DNA of 64,000 nt from Artemia franciscana (GCF_032884065.1 NC_088872.1:35002917-35066916), one strand, 5' to 3'; counted from the stretch's first letter, positions 1 to 12,296 are shown. Notes: generated by a model not told the origin, from the sequence alone. Translations and numbers: made by a program.

Positions 1-437
1 TCTTTTTGAAGAGCGTAAATTTTCGTTTGGTCACGTATATGGTTGACCACGCCTTGGTCAAAAAACAGCCTGACAAATTCCAGGGGTGTCTTGCCACTCA
101 TTTCTTGGTCGACGACAAGATGATCCTTCCACGCAGCATCTGGCTGGACGAAATCCACTTTTCTCCAAGCAAGGTCCCGTCGTTTGTTTGGTTTCGAAGC
201 AGCAGTGCCTGAGCTCGTGGCATTTTGTCTGGCGATCTCGACGTCCTCATGGTCATCCTCACTGTTGTGGTCGTCAGCTTCAATTTGACCGCTTTCTATT
301 TCTTCTTCAATCTCTTCTTCCTGCGGGTTATTATCAGGATCAGGAAGGAGAAAACTAGGATCAGATGGGTCCGCATCTTCATCAGACAGATCTTCGAGGT
401 CGGAGTTGTCTTCCGGGCAAAGAATAAAATTCAGAGC
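1..437 (-). CDS. piggyBac-like transposase, N-terminal part (runs off window)
   Basis: Read on the minus strand from 437 downward, an open frame of 145 codons starts ALNFILCPEDNSDLEDLSDE, continues through a long acidic stretch (EEEIEEEIESGQIEADD), then KRRDLAWRKVDF, GKTPLEFVRLFFDQ and VVNHIRDQTKIYALQK before leaving the window. An acidic N-terminus followed by a PLEF..LFFD...VNHI..QT..YA block is the usual start of the piggyBac (DDE_Tnp_1_7) transposase domain; the catalytic Asp residues would lie beyond the window. No in-frame ATG lies between the acidic block and an upstream in-frame TGA. A cag|GCT acceptor-like site at 438-440 suggests the start lies on an upstream exon. No break is seen in the visible part. 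It could be a live transposase or a domesticated gene; the piece seen cannot tell these apart. Confidence 0.72.
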
Positions 438-463
438 CTGTGCTAATAACACGGGGCGTGTTC

Positions 464-1402
464 GGGGTTGACCCGGACACGGAGTTGATCTGGACAGTCA
501 AGTATGGACACCTAGCGGCTTAGTAAAAATTCTCAAAAAATCACGAAAGGTGCACCATCTACTGCCCTATTATCAAGCCAGTTTGGATCTAGATACACGC
601 AGCCATTTGTTTGTATTTTGCAAAAAGTGTTTTTTAAGGTAAGAATTTTTTTCAAGGGTCTCTGTTTGGAGTTTAATAGAGTGGACCAGGCTGCTGGATT
701 TGCAATGACATTTTTTCAGGAGAAAAGTAGCTCACATAGAAAGATTCTAGAGCAGTTTATTGAGCGCCATCTATTTGATTTTTTTTTTCAAATCACTTTG
801 ACGTCGCACGAGGACACATGGGGTTGGGCCGGACACGGCGATTGGGGGTTGGTTCGGACATTTTTTTATCTGTCCGAACCAACCCCGTCTCTAAAAGGTT
901 GGTATTTAGGGTAGAAAATACACGGATGAATGCTTGAAAATAAGTATTTCTACTAAGCAAGTACAGCAGTTCGCATTAGGAATATATTTTAGTGGTATAC
1001 TAAGCGGTCTTTGAGTAAAATCTCAGCTCGTACCAACTCCGGTGAATGGTGTGTCATTTTAAAGCTTTTTTGTCATTTTATATAGCTGAAGTACTATTTT
1101 TTACTTTTTATACTTTTATGCATATTTGAAAAAAAAAGAAGTCGAAATCTAATGGTTTAGCATGGTGTCCAAACCAATACTGGGGCCGTCGATCCAACCC
1201 CGTGGGTAGGGGTTGTTTCGGACATTTCAAAAAAATGAAAAAAAATAAAAATCTTTTTTTCCTTTTTGTAGAAAAATCTGAAAAAAATCTCAAAGGTAGT
1301 CCTAACGGATACGCATTTTATGGTGAAGTCAGAACTGGAGAAAATTCAATGGATTAGAAGATATGCCGTTTCAAAAAATCGTGTCCGGGTCAACCCCGGT
1401 CT
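464..1402. repeat. dispersed 16-nt motif, consensus TGTCCGGGTCAACCCC, about seven copies
   Basis: The motif TGTCCG(G/A)(G/A)(T/C)CAACCCC or its complement occurs near 466-484, 822-837, 845-860, 871-886, 1167-1200 (degenerate), 1205-1220 and 1383-1399, in both orientations. All copies lie between the two putative coding blocks of the piggyBac-like gene. Spacing is irregular, so this is not a tandem array. Function unknown: transposase subterminal sites or a host factor's sites are both possible. Confidence 0.6.
845..886. repeat. perfect hairpin with 16-nt arms
   Basis: Arm GGGGTTGGTTCGGACA (845-860), 10-nt loop TTTTTTTATC (861-870), and exact complementary arm TGTCCGAACCAACCCC (871-886). Both arms are copies of the dispersed motif of this region. 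It would fold as a strong hairpin in RNA or single-stranded DNA. Confidence 0.85.
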
Positions 1403-1611
1403 CCCCTACATTGTTATTGACGACGGCAACTCCACCAGTTCTTGTCTAGATGGCTCTTCCGAGCGATAAAATTCGGAGCTATGCATGCCGGATGGTTCCT
1501 TGAAGCCACAGAACATGGTCGAGACATGGTCGAGCTCTCAAAATTTGATTCCAATGGTGTAAAGCAACTCTTTTCATGATATCTAGGCATCTCACACTGT
1601 ATACGGCTTAC

Positions 1612-1790
1612 CGTCTCATCTGGTCTCGCTACCGCCGGATGGTTTCCAGAGGAACCACGACGTTGGGGGTCGTTTCCATCTTCTGGTTTTCCAGCTATAT
1701 GAGTGTATGATATCTCATCTGAACAAACAAAACGTCCTCTTTCTAAAACTTTTGGAATGAAAACTCTAGCACAATAAACAATAAAGTTAT
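1612..1790 (-). CDS. possible upstream exon of the piggyBac-like gene (speculative)
   Basis: On the minus strand an open frame ending GNHPAVARPDET runs into a consensus donor, ACG|GTAAGC, at 1612/1611. The frame ends in phase 0, which matches the phase-0 acceptor before the piggyBac coding block at 437. An intron of 1174 bases (438-1611) would join them. The encoded residues, including FVCSDEISYTHIAGKPEDG, are not recognised, and no ATG begins this frame; a tag acceptor-like site lies upstream near 1768. The open frame continues past the donor to 1414, so it could equally be chance. Confidence 0.2.
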
Positions 1791-1794
1791 TCAC

Positions 1795-2028
1795 AAAAAA
1801 GTATTCTCACCTTTCAGGAAAAACAAGCAAGGCTAGAGGGCACAGGTTCAAACTTCATTACCTAACACAAGGGTGACAGATTACGGACTTAGAAAAATAC
1901 AAACCTGTCTAGGTAGATCAGATTGAGACAATGGCAAACGGATTGACGTTAATAGGTTAAACGGTCAGGATTAAAATAAATTAAAAAGTTCATGGTTCCT
2001 GAGGGAACCTTCAGGCATCAAAGGGTTA
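1795..2028. other. stretch with no recognised gene
   Basis: AT-rich single-copy-looking sequence between the possible exon at 1612-1790 and the interspersed repeat that starts near 2029. I see no splice-supported frame or repeat structure in it. Confidence 0.5.
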
Positions 2029-3140
2029 AGAACCTCTGTTCAAAAACAAGAGGTGTTGAATTGGAATGAAAATTATTTTAAAACCACTAAAAAATTTAGC
2101 TTATAGAGTAGAAGTTGAGAAAAGGGGCATTTGGCATTGCTTTTACACCGCAACAGTGTCAATAACTATTAGTAAACGCAATAATGTTGAAGCAAAGCTA
2201 TTTTCAGCAGGTCAGACAACTAAAGCATTCATACCAACGTTGTTTCTTATCATGCCGTTTCGTATAGAAAATCCAGTTTAACTTGTTCAGAAATTCTATT
2301 TTATAACAATGATCCAGAAACTGCACGGTACCTTGGCATAGTCTATCTAAAATAAGCATGTTAAAATAAACAGACTACCTAGAATAAGCAGATTTCGCAC
2401 ACATGGTAGCTATTGAATAGTTTAGGGGATATGGAATTGTTTCAAGACAGAGGATCGTGTTAGTCACCTGAACCAACAAGCAATTGATTTTATTATCTTC
2501 TAGGAAATAAATTCTATACAATGCATTGTTCTCGAGCGCAAGGGAACTGATGCCACATCACAGTTAATTATTAACTCTTAGTACTGTTCTCACAGTTCCG
2601 CTATGCTTGGCATACTTCTGCCATGCTTGGCACTAGCCACCTGATGTATATGATTTCTAAGAGTGAAAAGCCTCTCAAAATTCAACCTTTTTCTTTGGGT
2701 AGTTTACTTTACAGGCTGTTTGTTTTCGTTATTGTATTTTAACGGGGGCAGATACGATGGACGAGGGCTTTTAAATTTCTTCTGGGAAATCCCGAACTTT
2801 TTACTGTTCTCGCTTTTCTTGTATTTCAATAAAATGATTTAGCCTCTATGCCCCTGAGAGGCTACATTTCTTAGTACGGGTATGCATCGAGTTATTAGTT
2901 TTACAAATTTTTCCTCTTGTTATCTTCCCAATAAATTAGTTTTATTTCCTTTAATTCTGTTTATATGCTACTTCTTTTTCATAGTAAATTTATGATGGAA
3001 TGGCGGATTAGTCTTTTTAATTATTTAGTAGGAAGAGATTCAGGAGCACAGAAACACACAAACGTATGCAAGAACAGGAACAATTCTACACACACATCAA
3101 ATTACCAATTACGCACTTATTGTTTGATGCAAGTGCGAAC

Positions 3141-3142
<2 letters not shown>
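2029..3142 (+). repeat. interspersed repeat family B, copy 1
   Basis: This stretch, beginning AAGAACCTCTGTTCAAAAAC, is closely matched by 39870-41051 and by 42950-44126, with scattered substitutions and small indels. Each copy ends at ...TTGTTTGATGCAAGT followed by a (TA)n tract and a Helitron cluster. Part of it (about 2090-2350) also resembles 12870-13140 more distantly. No conserved long frame is seen, so I read it as a non-coding repeat or a segmental duplication that includes the Helitron landing site. Confidence 0.7.

Positions 3143-3210
<68 letters not shown>
3143..3210. repeat. (TA)n microsatellite
   Basis: Uninterrupted TA dinucleotides between family B and the CTAG end of a minus-strand Helitron fragment. 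The A^T inside such a tract is the preferred Helitron target. Confidence 0.95.
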
Positions 3211-3211
<1 letters not shown>

Positions 3212-3350
3212 TAGTTATAGGGGTGGCGCTTCGCGCCACCCCAAAACCTAGTTGGTGGGGGCACTTCGCGCCCCCAAGCCCCCCCACGCGCGTAAGTCGT
3301 TACGCGCCATATTAGTTACGGGCCATTGTAGTTGTGTCCCTGTGTCCCAA
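3211..3350 (-). mobile_element. Helitron 3' end fragment, minus strand
   Basis: The complement of this stretch reads GGGACACA...GCGCGTAA...TTACGCGC, two GC hairpins, then CTAG, followed by T. This is the same 3' terminus seen on the plus strand at 5723, 7181, 9029, 12107, 45544 and 47443. Only the last 140 bases are present; the fragment passes into a (TA)n tract where the plus-strand Helitron at 3567 begins. Opposed to its neighbours, it is a tail-to-head junction of two insertions. Confidence 0.8.
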
Positions 3351-3566
<216 letters not shown>

Positions 3567-5723
3567 TCTATATATATAAAAATAAGTTGTCTGTGGATGG
3601 ATGGATGGATGTGTCAGGTGACGTCACCTGAAAAAACTGGATCAGGTGACGTCAAAACTGAAAAAACTAAAAAAAGGCAAAAACTACAAAAAAAACTAAA
3701 AACTAATAAAAAAAATAAAAAAGCTAAAAAACTAAAAAAAAAACTGAAAAAACTAAAAAAAGGCAAAAACTACAAAAAAAACTAAAAACTAATAAAAAAA
3801 GTAAAAAAGCTAAAAAACTAAAAAAACTAAAAAAAACTAAAAAAAGGTAAAAAACTAAAAAAAATAAAAAATAAAAAAAAACTAAAAAAAAGGAAAAAAC
3901 TGAAAAATAAGCTAAAATAAAGGTAAAAACCAATAAAAAACTAAAAAAAAAAGGAAAAAACTAATAAATGACGACACTCAAAGAGAAAGCGACCAGGACA
4001 AAAGGAATGTTCGATTAGCAATCAACAAAGCACAGGGACACAGGGAGTATAAATGACGACCAGGACATAAGTAAAAAAAAAAACTATCTATATATATAAA
4101 AATAAGTTGTCAAACTAAAAAAAGGCAAAAACTACAAAAAAAACTAAAAACTAATAAAAAAGCTAAAAAACTAAAAAAACTAAAAAAAAGGCAAAAACTA
4201 CAAAAAAAACTAAAAACTAATAAAAAAAAATAAAAAAGCTAAAAAACTAAAAAAACTAAAAAAACTAAAAAAAGGTAAAAAACTAAAAAAACTAAAAACT
4301 AAAAAAAACTAAAAAAAAGGAAAAAACTGAAAAATAAGCTAAAATAAAGGTAAAAACCAATAAAAAACTAAAAAAAAAACTGAAAAAACTAAAAAAAGGC
4401 AAAAACTACAAAAAAACTAAAAACTAATAAAAAAAGTAAAAAAGCTAAAAAACTAAAAAAACTAAAAAAAGGTAAAAAACTAAAAAAAATAAAAAATAAA
4501 AAAAAACTAAGAAAAAAGGAAAAAACTGAAAAATAAGCTAACATAAAGGTAAAAACCAATAAAAACTAAAAAGAAAAAAAGGAAAAAACTAAAAAAAATT
4601 TTCATCTAAAAAACTAAAAAAAACTAAAAAAGGTAAAAACTAAAAGAACTAAAAAAGAAAAAAATAAATGACGACACTCAAAGAGAAAGCGACCAGGACA
4701 AAAGGAATGTTCGATTAGCAATCAACAAAGCACCGGGACATAGGGAGCATAAATGACGACCAGGACATAAGTAAAAAAAAAATTAACAAAACTAAAAAGA
4801 AGGTAAAAACTACAAAAAAACTAAAAAGAAAAAAAAACTAAAAACTAATAAAAAAACTAAAAAATCTAAAAATCTAAATAAACTAAAAAAGAAAAAAAAG
4901 GAAAAAAATAAAGGAGAAAAACAAAACTAAAAAACGAATGTATATACAGACCGGTACACCGGGATACAAATGACGACCGGGACACAGGGAATATAAATGA
5001 CGACCGGGACACAGGGACACAACTACAACGGGGACACCGGGGGAAACAGGGGGATATAAATGACGACCGGGACAAAAAAACTAAAAAGAAAAAAAAACTA
5101 AAAACTAATAAAAAAACTAAAAAATCTAAAAATCTAAATAAGCTAAAAAAGAAAAAAAAAGGAAAAAAATAAAGGAGAAAAACAAAACTAAAAAACGAAT
5201 GTATATACAGACCGGGACACCGGGATACAAATGACGACCGGGACACAGGGAATATAAATGACGACCGGGACACAGGGACACAACTACAACGGGGACACCG
5301 GAGGAAACAGGGGGATGTAAATGACGACCGGGACACCGGGACAGGGAATGGTCGATTAGCAATCACCATCAACAAAGCTCAAGGGCAATCATTAGAATCA
5401 TGAGGTATAGATCTGAATACAGATTGTTTTCCCATGGACCATTATATGTTGCATGTTCAAGAGTCGGTAAACCTGACAATCTATTTATATGCAAAGACAA
5501 TGGGACAGCAAAGAATGTTGTATATTCGCAAGTTTTACGTAGTTAAAACCATATATATATATATCTATCTATATTCACAGGTGGGACATAGGGACACAAC
5601 TACAATGGCGCGTAACTATTATGGCGCGTAACGACTTACGCGCGCGGGGGGGCTTGGGGGGGGCGCGAAGCGCCCCCACCAACTAGGTGTTGGGGTGGCG
5701 CGAAGCGCCACCCCAACAGCTAG
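3567..5723 (+). mobile_element. Helitron H1 (rolling-circle DNA transposon, non-autonomous)
   Basis: The 5' end is TCTATATATATAAAAATAAG, then GTTGTCTGTGGATGG and a duplicated CRE-like palindrome (3615-3630). The 3' end is CTAG at 5720-5723, preceded by a hairpin with arms GGGGTGGCGC and GCGCCACCCC (5692-5714), a second GCGC/GAA hairpin just upstream, and a third with arms GCGCGTAA and TTACGCGC. TC...hairpin...CTAG between A and T is the Helitron signature. The interior is mostly an A-rich minisatellite (3640-3970, 4110-4670, 4790-4930, 5090-5190), units of the type GACGACCGGGACACAGGG, and a second copy of the 5' end at 4087, so parts have been reduplicated. The only coding trace is a helicase tail at 5353-5546. 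Confidence 0.85.
5353..5546 (+). pseudogene. Helitron helicase C-terminal tail (decayed)
   Basis: The frame gives RLAITINKAQGQSLES, then an in-frame TGA where other Helitrons have Cys, then GIDLNTDCF. One T is missing in the T-run compared with the 9089 copy, so the frame shifts before [21 protein letters not shown] and [15 protein letters not shown]-stop. The TINKAQGQS block and the [14 protein letters not shown] block are the last Pif1-like (superfamily 1B) helicase motifs of Helitron Rep/Hel proteins. Only about 65 of some 1400 codons remain. The TAA stop is followed within a few bases by a TA tract and then the 3' terminus, as in each sister copy. Confidence 0.85.
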
Positions 5724-5725
5724 TA

Positions 5726-7181
5726 TCTATATATATATAAAAATAAGTTGTCTGTCTGTGGATGGATGGATGGATGGGTCAGGTGACGTCACCTGAAAAA
5801 ACTGGATCAGGTGACGTCAAAACTGAAAAAACTAAAAAGGCAAAAACTACAAAAAAACTAAAAACTAATAAAAAAAATAAAAAAGCTAAAAAACTAAAAA
5901 AACTAAAAAAAGTCAAAAACTACAAAAAAAAAACTAAAAACTAATAAAAAAGCTAAAAAACTAAAAAAACTAAAAAAAGGCAAAAACTACAAAAAAAACT
6001 AAAAACTAATAAAAAAAAATAAAAAAGCTAAAAAACTAAAAAAACTAAAAAAACTAAAAAAAAGATAAAAAACTAAAAAAAACTAAAAACTAAAAAAAAA
6101 GGAAAAAACTGAAAAATAAGCTAAAATAAAGGTAAAAACCAATAAAAAACTAAAAAAAAAACTGAAAAAACTAAAAAAAGGCAAAAACTACAAAAAAAAC
6201 TAAAAACTAATAAAAAAAGTAAAAAAGCTAAAAAACTAAAAAAACTAAAAAAACTAAAAAAAGGTAAAAAACTAAAAAAAATACAAAATAAAAAAAAACT
6301 AAAAAAAAGGAAAAAACTGAAAAATAAGCTAAAATAAAGGTAAAAACCAATAAAAAACTAAAAAGAAAAAAAGGAAAAAACTAAAAAAAATTTTCATCTA
6401 AAAAACTAAAAAAAACTAAAAAAGGTAAAAACTAAAAGAACTAAAAAAGAAAAAAATAAATGACGAAACTCAAAGAGAAAGCGACCAGGACAAAAGGAAT
6501 GTTCGATTAGCAATCAACAAAGCACCGGGACACAGGGAGTATAAATGACGACCAGGGCATAAGTAAAAAAAAAAAAAACTATCTATATATATAAAAATAA
6601 GTTGTCTGTGGATCTGTGGATCGTGGATCAGGTGACGTCAAAACTGAAAAAACTAAAAAAAGGCAAAAACTACAAAAAAAACTAAAAACTAATAAAAAAA
6701 AATACACCGGGATACAAATGACGACCGGGACACAGGGAATATAAATGACGACCGGGACACAGGGACACAACTACAACGGGGACACCGGGGGAAACAGGGG
6801 GATATAAATGACGACCGGGACAAAAAAACTAAACAGAAAAAAAAAATAAAAACTAATAAAAAAACTAAAAAATCTAAAAATCTAAATAAGCTAAAAAAGA
6901 AAAAAAAGGAAAAAAATAAAGGAGAAAAACAAAACTAAAAAACGAATGTATATACAGACCGGGACACCGGGATACAAATGACGACCGGGACACAGGGAAT
7001 ATAAATGACGACCGGGACACAGGGACACAACTACAACGGGGACACCGGGGGAAACAGGGGCAATGGCGCGTAACTATTATGGCGCGTAACGACTTACGCG
7101 CGCGGGGGGGCTTGGGGGGGGCGCGAAGCGCCCCCACCAACTAGGTGTTGGGGTGGCGCGAAGCGCCACCCCAACAGCTAG
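5726..7181 (+). mobile_element. Helitron H2
   Basis: Starts with TC two bases after the CTAG of H1, with the standard 5' end and the CAGGTGACGTCACCTG palindrome at 5780-5795, and ends in the double hairpin and CTAG at 7178-7181. The body is A-rich minisatellite (5815-6460, 6825-6935) and CCGGGACACAGGG units. A second 5' end sits inside at 6582. It lacks a complete helicase tail. Head-to-tail abutment with H1 suggests insertion into the TA dinucleotide beside H1. Confidence 0.82.
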
Positions 7182-8547
7182 TATATATATAAAAATAAGT
7201 TGTCTGTGGATCTGTGGATGGATCAGGTGACGTCACCTGAAAAAACTGGATCAGGTGACGTCAAAACTGAAAAAACTAAAAAAAAGGCAAAAACTAGAAA
7301 AAAAACTAAAAACTAATAAAAAAACTAAAAAAGCTAAAAAACTAAAAAAACTAAAAAAAGGCAAAAACTACAAAAAAAAACTAAAAACTAATAAAAAAGC
7401 TAAAAAACTAAAAAAACTAAAAAAAGGCAAAAACTACAAAAAAAACTAAAAACTAATAAAAAAAATAAAAAAGCTAAAAAACTAAAAAAAACTAAAAAAA
7501 GGTAAAAAACTAAAAAAACTAAAAACTAAAAAAAACTAAAAAAAGGAAAAAACTGAAAAATAAGCTAAAATAAAGGTAAAAACCAATAAAAAATAAAAAA
7601 CTAAAAAGAAAAAAAGGAAAAAATTAAAAAAAAATTTCATCTAAAAAACTAAAAAAAACTAAAAAAGGTAAAAACTAAAAGAACTAAAAAAGAAAAAAAT
7701 AAATGACGAGACAAAAGGAATGTTCGATTAGCAATCAACAAAGCACCGGGACACAGGGAGTATAAATGACGACCAGGACATAAGTAAAAAAAAAAAACTA
7801 ACAAAACTAAAAAGAAGGTAAAAACTACAAAAAAACTAAAAAGAAAAAAACTAAAAAAAGGCAAAAACTACAAAAAAAAACTAAAAACTAATAAAAAAAG
7901 TAAAAAAGCTAAAAAACTAAAAAAAATAAAAAAACTAAAAAAAGGTAAAAAACTTAAAAAAAATAAAAAATAAAAAAAAACTAAAAAAAAGGAAAAAACT
8001 GAAAAATAAGCTAAAATAAAGGTAAAAACCAACAAAAAACTAAAAAGAAAAAAAGGAAAAAACTAAAAAAAATTTTCATCTAAAAAACTAAAAAAAACTA
8101 AAAAAGGTAAAAACTAAAAGAACTAAAAAAGAAAAAAATAAATGACGAGACAAAAGGAATGTTCGATTAGCAATCAACAAAGCACCGGGACACAGGGAGT
8201 ATAAATGACGACCAGGACATAAGTAAAAAAAAAAAACTAAAAAAACTAAAAAGAAGGTAAAAACTACAAAAAAACTAAAAAGAAAAAAAAAACTAAAAAC
8301 TAATAAAAAAACTAAAAAATCTAAAAATCTAAATAAACTAAAAAAGAAAAAAAAAGGAAAAAAATAAAGGAGAAAAACAAAACTAAAAAACGAATGTATA
8401 TACAGACCGGGACACCGGGATACAAATGACGACCGGGACACAGGGAATATAAATGACGACCGGGACACAGGGACACAACTACATCGGGGACACCGGGGGA
8501 AACAGGGGGATATAAATGACGACCGGGACACCGGGACAGGGAATGAT

Positions 8548-8741
8548 CGATTAGCAATCACCATCAACAAAGCTCAAGGGCAATCATTAGAATCATGAGG
8601 TATAGATCTGAATACAGATTGTTTTCCCATGGACCATTATATGTTGCATGTTCAAGAGTCGGTAAACCTGACAATCTATTTATATGCAAAGACAATGGGA
8701 CAGCAAAGAATGTTGTATATTCGCAAGTTTTACGTAGTTAA
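8548..8741 (+). pseudogene. Helitron helicase C-terminal tail (decayed)
   Basis: Same 65-codon remnant as at 5353, with the same in-frame TGA after SLES and the same missing T before the [14 protein letters not shown] block. The shared defects mean these copies descend from one already broken copy, not from independent decay. Confidence 0.82.
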
Positions 8742-8873
<132 letters not shown>

Positions 8874-9029
8874 ATCTATATTCACAGGTGGGACATAGGG
8901 ACACAACTACAATGGCGCGTAACTATTATGGCGCGTAACGACTTACGCGCGCGGGGGGGGCTTGGGGGGGTAACGACTTACGGCGCGGGGGGGCGTTGGG
9001 GTGGCGCGAAGCGCCACCCCAACAGCTAG

Positions 9030-9568
<539 letters not shown>

Positions 9569-11620
9569 TCTATATATATAAAAATAAGTTGTCTGTCTGT
9601 CTGTGGATGTGTGGATCAGGTGACGTCACCTGAAAAAACTGGATCAGGTGACGTCAAAACTGAAAAAACTAAAAAAAGGCAAAAACTACAAAAAAAACTA
9701 AAAACTAATAAACAAAATAAAAAAGCTAAAAAACTAAAAAAACTAAAAAAAGGCAAAAACTACAAAAAAAAACTAAAAACTAATAAAAAAGCTAAAAAAC
9801 TAAAAAAAATAAAAAAAGGCAAAAACTACAAACAAACTAAAAACTAATAAAAAAAATAAAAAAGCTAAAAAACTAAAAAAACTAAAAAAACTAAAAAAGG
9901 TAAAAAACTAAAAAAACTAAAAACTAAAAAAAACTAAAAAAAAAGGAAAAAACTGAAAAATAAGCTAAAATAAAGGTAAAAACCAATAAAAAACTAAAAA
10001 AAAAAACTGAAAAAACTAAAAAAAGGCAAAAACTACAAAAAAAACTAAAAACTAATAAAAAAAGTAAAAAAGCTAAAAAACTAAAAAAACTAAAAAACTA
10101 AAAAAAGGTAAAAAACTAAAAAAAATAAAAAATAAAAAAAAATAAAAAAAAGGAAAAAACTGAAAAATAAGCTAAAATAAAGGTAAAAACCAATAAAAAA
10201 CTAAAAAGAAAAAAAGGAAAAAACTAAAAAAAATGTTCATCTAAAAAAACTAAAAAAACTAAAAAAGGTAAAAACTAAAAGAACTAAAAAAGAAAAAAAT
10301 AAATGACGAAACTCAAAGAGAAAGCGACCAGGACAAAAGGAATGTTCGATTAGCAATCAACAAAGCACCGGGACACAGGGAGTATAAATGACGACCAGGA
10401 CATAAGTAAAAAAAAAAACTATCTATATATATAAAAATAAGTTGTCTGTGGATCTGTGGATCGTGGATCAGGTGACGTCACCTGAAAAAACTGGATCAGG
10501 TGACGTCAAAACTGAAAAAACTAAAAAAAGGCAAAAACTACAAAAAAAAACTAAAAACTAATAAAAAAAATAAAAAAGCTAAAAAACTAAAAAAAACTAA
10601 AAAAAGGCAAAAACTACAAAAAAACTAAAAACTAATAAAAAAGCTAAAAAACTAAAAAAACTAAAAAAAAGGCAAAAACTACAAAAAAAACTGAAAACTA
10701 ATAAAAAAAATAAAAAAGCTAAAAAACTAAAAAAACTAAAAAAACTAAAAAAAGGTAAAAAACTAAAAAAACTAAAAACTAAAAAAAAACTAAAAAAAAG
10801 GAAAAAACTGAAAAATAAGCTAAAATAACGGTAAAAACCAATAAAAAACTAAAAAAAAAACTGAAAAAACTAAAAAAAGGCAAAAACTACAAAAAAACTA
10901 AAACTAATAAAAAAAGTAAAAAAGCTAAAAAACTAAATGACGACACTCAAAGAGAAAGCGACCAGGACAAAAGGAATGTTCGATTAGCAATCAACAAAGC
11001 ACCGGGACACAGGGATTATAAATGACGACCAGGACATAAGTAAAAAAAAAATTAACAAAACTAAAAAGAAGGTAAAAACTTCAAAAAAACTAAAAGAAAA
11101 AAAAACTAAAAACTAATAAAAAAACTAAAAAATCTAAAAATCTAAATAAACTAAAAAAGAAAAAAAAGGAAAAAAATAAAGGAGAAAAACAAAACTAAAA
11201 AACGAATGTATATACAGACCGGTACACCGGGATACAAATGACGACCGGGACACAGGGAATATAAATGACGACCGGGACACAGGGACACAACTACAACGGG
11301 GACACCGGGGGAAACAGGGGAATATAAATGACGACCGGGACAAAAAAACTAAAAAGAAAAAAAAAACTAAAAACTAATAAAAAAACTAAAAAATCTAAAA
11401 ATCTAAATAAGCTAAAAAAGAAAAAAAAGGAAAAAAATAAATGAGAAAAACAAAACTAAAAAACGAATGTATATACAGACCGGGACACCGGGATACAAAT
11501 GACGACCGGGACACAGGGAATATAAATGGCGACCGGGACACAGGGACACAACTACAACGGGGACACCGGGGGAAACAGGGGGATGTAAATGACGACCGGG
11601 ACACCGGGACAGGGAATGGT

Positions 11621-11758
11621 CGATTAGCAATCACCATCAACAAAGCTCAAGGGCAATCATTAGAATCATGAGGTATAGATCTGAATACAGATCTATTTAT
11701 ATGCAAAGACAATGGGACAGCAAAGAATGTTGTATATTCGCAAGTTTTACGTAGTTAA
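11621..11758 (+). pseudogene. Helitron helicase tail with internal deletion
   Basis: RLAITINKAQGQSLES and a TGA are followed by GIDLNTD fused directly to [21 protein letters not shown]-stop. About 56 bases, including the [14 protein letters not shown] block, are missing. The join lies at a repeated ACAGAT/ATCTAT context. Confidence 0.78.
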
Positions 11759-11760
11759 AA

Positions 11761-11952
<192 letters not shown>

Positions 11953-12106
11953 ATATTCACAGGTGGGACATAGGGACACAACTACAATGGCGCGTAACTA
12001 TTATGGCGCGTAACGACTTACGCGCGCGGGGGGGCTTGGGGGGGGGGCGCGAAGCGCCCCCACCAACTAGGTGTTGGGGTGGCGCGAAGCGCCACCCCAA
12101 CAGCTA

Positions 12107-12296
<190 letters not shown>

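Noticed and set aside
1414-1611. Continuation of the 1794-1414 minus frame as a 126-residue protein
   Set aside because: The frame begins at GTG and not ATG, and reads past a consensus gtaagc donor; only the part before the donor is considered.
3640-4300. Possible CRISPR-like array
   Set aside because: Units vary in length and there are no unique spacers between constant repeats; the context is a eukaryotic transposon.
4866-5375. Minus-strand frames of 80-190 codons rich in VPVSRSSF and FFSF (also 8088, 11395, 46391)
   Set aside because: They are antisense readings of Helitron minisatellite units (GACGACCGGGACACAGGG and AAAAACTAAA) and repeat with the DNA period.
7255-7449. Lys-rich frames ([14 protein letters not shown])
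   Set aside because: Plus-strand readings of the A-rich minisatellite; low complexity and no gene signals.
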